Assembly: GCA_963591145.1 (NCBI GenBank)
Contig: CAVARE010000080.1
Location: forward strand, 1-15,962
Length of the DNA stretch: 15,962 nucleotides
DNA from: RGIG5612 sp963591145
GTDB lineage: Bacteria; Bacillota; Clostridia; Lachnospirales; Lachnospiraceae
Direction of reading: 5' to 3'
Both the position numbers and the translations under genes were made by a program. A model generated the notes under the pieces. The model had not been told where the DNA came from and did not search any database. It saw nothing but the letters and a program-made list of their open reading frames with translations. Shown here in pieces: positions 14,786 to 15,962 of the stretch (positions are counted from its first letter, which is position 1; the number at the start of each line of letters is the position of its first letter).

Positions 14786-14892
14786 CCAGCTGCTCCCACG
14801 CCGGGACGGCGCAGTCACTGCGAGAAAACAATCAGCGTAGGCGTTTTCGAGCAGTGAACTGCTACGCCGAGGTTCACGGCGGGAGCAGCTGG
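14786..14892. repeat. Structured palindromic element, copy 2
   Basis: The outer stem CCAGCTGCTCCC (14786-14797) pairs perfectly with GGGAGCAGCTGG (14881-14892). The core 14800-14880 matches copy 1 except in the central stem, which here is GCAGTCACTGC (14811-14821) with 14851-14862, including one bulged A. The GAAAAC/GTTTTC inner stem and its loop are identical to copy 1. It sits between the divergent promoters of the rhomboid-like and activase genes, in the same orientation as copy 1. Confidence 0.8.
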
Positions 14893-14921
14893 GGTCAGCT
14901 AAGAAGAATTTCACTTCAGGT

Positions 14922-14950
14922 TTTACTTTAACTAAAAATTATTATATAAT
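14922..14950 (+). promoter_or_regulatory. Promoter of the dehydratase activase gene
   Basis: TTTACT (14922-14927) and a perfect TATAAT (14945-14950) are separated by 17 nt in an AT-rich context. Transcription would start near 14957 and leave a leader of about 174 nt. Confidence 0.7.
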
Positions 14951-14956
14951 GCCTGA

Positions 14957-15090
14957 CTGAGCCATTTCATATGGCTTATTCGTGTATGCATGCGTTGTTA
15001 ATGTGCATGCTAAAGAGTTACAAGACGAAGTTGTTATGCAGTTTCATGCTGCATTTAATCATTCGTAATTATTCAGGGCTCTGAATAATT
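14957..15090 (+). promoter_or_regulatory. Leader with four hairpins upstream of the activase gene
   Basis: Four perfect inverted repeats follow the promoter: AGCCAT/ATGGCT (14960-14965 with 14971-14976), GCATGC/GCATGC (14988-14993 with 15005-15010), ATGCAG/CTGCAT (15036-15041 with 15049-15054), and a 10-bp stem AATTATTCAG/CTGAATAATT with a GGCT loop (15067-15090). None is followed by a T-run, so they are not simple terminators. No known riboswitch was recognised. Confidence 0.45.
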
Positions 15091-15117
15091 TCAACAATAT
15101 AAAATAGCAAAATAATC

Positions 15118-15122
15118 AGGAG
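15118..15122 (+). promoter_or_regulatory. Ribosome binding site of the activase gene
   Basis: AGGAG lies 8 nt before the ATG at 15131 and fixes that start over the in-frame ATG at 15137. Confidence 0.8.
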
Positions 15123-15130
15123 ATTGATGT

Positions 15131-15962
15131 ATGACAATGACATACAAGTTAGGTGTTGATATAGGCTCTACGACGGTGAAGGTCGTTATTCTCGATGAGA
15201 ATAATAATGTGCTGTTCGCCGACTATCGCAGGCATTATGCCAATATTCAGGAGACGATGGCGGCTCTTATTAATGATGCGAAAAATCTCATCGGTGACTG
15301 CCTGGTCTGCCCTGTTATCACGGGCTCGGGCGGTCTGACGCTGTCGAAGCATCTGGATGTGCCATTTACTCAGGAGGTTATCGCTGTCTCGTCAGCGCTG
15401 AAGTTCTATCTGCCACAAACTGATGTGGCGATAGAGTTAGGCGGCGAGGATGCTAAGATCATCTATCTGACAAATGGCATTGAGCAACGTATGAATGGCA
15501 TCTGTGCCGGCGGCACCGGCTCATTTATCGACCAGATGGCGGATCTGCTGCAGACTGATGCGGCAGGGCTTAATACCTATGCCCGCGATTACAAGCATAT
15601 CTATTCCATCGCCGCCAGATGCGGTGTATTTGCCAAGACGGATATCCAGCCCCTTATTAATGAGGGAGCTACTAAGGAAGATCTGTCCGCGTCTATATTC
15701 CAGGCGGTGGTTAATCAGACTATCTCGGGTCTGGCATGCGGCAAGCCTATCAGAGGCAATGTGGCATTTCTCGGCGGGCCACTTCATTTCCTGGATCAGT
15801 TGAGGGAAGCCTTCATAAGAACGCTGAAGCTCACCCCGGAATCGGCGCTTCATCCTGATAATTCACATCTTTTCGCTGCCATCGGATCTGCGATGCAGTC
15901 AGACGGTGCTAATGCCATCAGCCTCGACAGTCTGTATGATAAGCTGGCAAATGGCATCAAGA
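15131..15962 (+). CDS. Acyl-CoA dehydratase activase / 2-hydroxyacyl-CoA dehydratase family protein (N-terminal part)
   Basis: The frame is open for 277 codons to the window edge. It shows the ASKHA ATPase fold of the BadF/BadG/BcrA/BcrD/HgdC family: GVDIGSTTVKVV (8-19, phosphate loop), TGSGG near residue 58, ELGGEDAKI, GICAGGTGSFIDQ with Cys125, and AARCGVFAKTDIQP with Cys164, followed by AVVNQTISGLACG and FLGGPLHF. In this family two such cysteines per subunit bridge a [4Fe-4S] cluster at the dimer interface, and ATP-driven electron transfer activates a 2-hydroxyacyl-CoA dehydratase or a benzoyl-CoA-reductase-like partner. The wording of these motifs is typical of the very large clostridial proteins that fuse activase modules to dehydratase subunits, so the gene probably continues well past the window. 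The exact substrate cannot be told. Confidence 0.9.
   Translation, partial: MTMTYKLGVDIGSTTVKVVILDENNNVLFADYRRHYANIQETMAALINDAKNLIGDCLVCPVITGSGGLTLSKHLDVPFTQEVIAVSSALKFYLPQTDVAIELGGEDAKIIYLTNGIEQRMNGICAGGTGSFIDQMADLLQTDAAGLNTYARDYKHIYSIAARCGVFAKTDIQPLINEGATKEDLSASIFQAVVNQTISGLACGKPIRGNVAFLGGPLHFLDQLREAFIRTLKLTPESALHPDNSHLFAAIGSAMQSDGANAISLDSLYDKLANGIK

Noticed and set aside
12948..14892. The two palindromic elements as ends of one composite transposon or as a CRISPR remnant
   Set aside because: The genes between them are ordinary chromosomal genes with no transposase, the copies are direct not inverted, and only two copies with unlike flanks are seen.
14564..14914. A 116-codon minus-strand frame through the structured element
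   Set aside because: It runs through the palindromic element and into the rhomboid-like gene in another frame, and its Arg/Ser-rich product shows no domain.

Overview
The window looks like chromosomal DNA of a gut-type Clostridia, most likely Lachnospiraceae. This rests on four things: moderate GC, a secreted giant protein built of Cna-B-type domains, a QueH enzyme of the Firmicutes type, and a large fused 2-hydroxyacyl-CoA dehydratase activase of the kind common in that family. The assignment is inferred from gene content, not proven.

Positions 1-11874 (minus strand) are one uninterrupted reading frame of at least 3958 codons that runs off the left edge. It encodes a giant secreted surface protein: signal peptide, Ser/Thr/Gln/Glu-rich spacer with a 54-nt tandem repeat, a non-repeated head, then about 22 Cna-B-like domains. 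Most keep the Lys/Glu/Asn set associated with intramolecular isopeptide bonds, but the first two do not. The part nearest the left edge is organised as a three-domain (A-B-C) super-repeat of about 435 residues. The C-terminus (anchor or sorting signal) is outside the window.

Positions 11875-12163 are the upstream region of the giant gene. It has a promoter, helically phased AACATTT repeats, nested inverted repeats, and a short open frame that overlaps the giant start codon. Next come three minus-strand housekeeping genes: queH (epoxyqueuosine reductase, with an unusual internal insertion), a small Nudix hydrolase with its own promoter and terminator, and a rhomboid-like membrane protein that appears to lack the catalytic serine motif and ends in a zinc-binding tail. 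On the plus strand, diverging from the rhomboid-like gene, lies the start of a large acyl-CoA dehydratase activase gene preceded by a roughly 170-nt leader with four hairpins.

The most unusual observation is a roughly 80-nt element present twice in intergenic DNA (12948-13076 and 14786-14892). The cores are nearly identical. The substitutions in the central stem are compensatory, and each copy is closed by a different but perfectly self-complementary outer stem. I do not recognise it; it may be a structured RNA or a mobile palindromic unit. The genes of the window are not obviously one pathway. They look like independent transcription units, with the giant adhesin as the accessory part.
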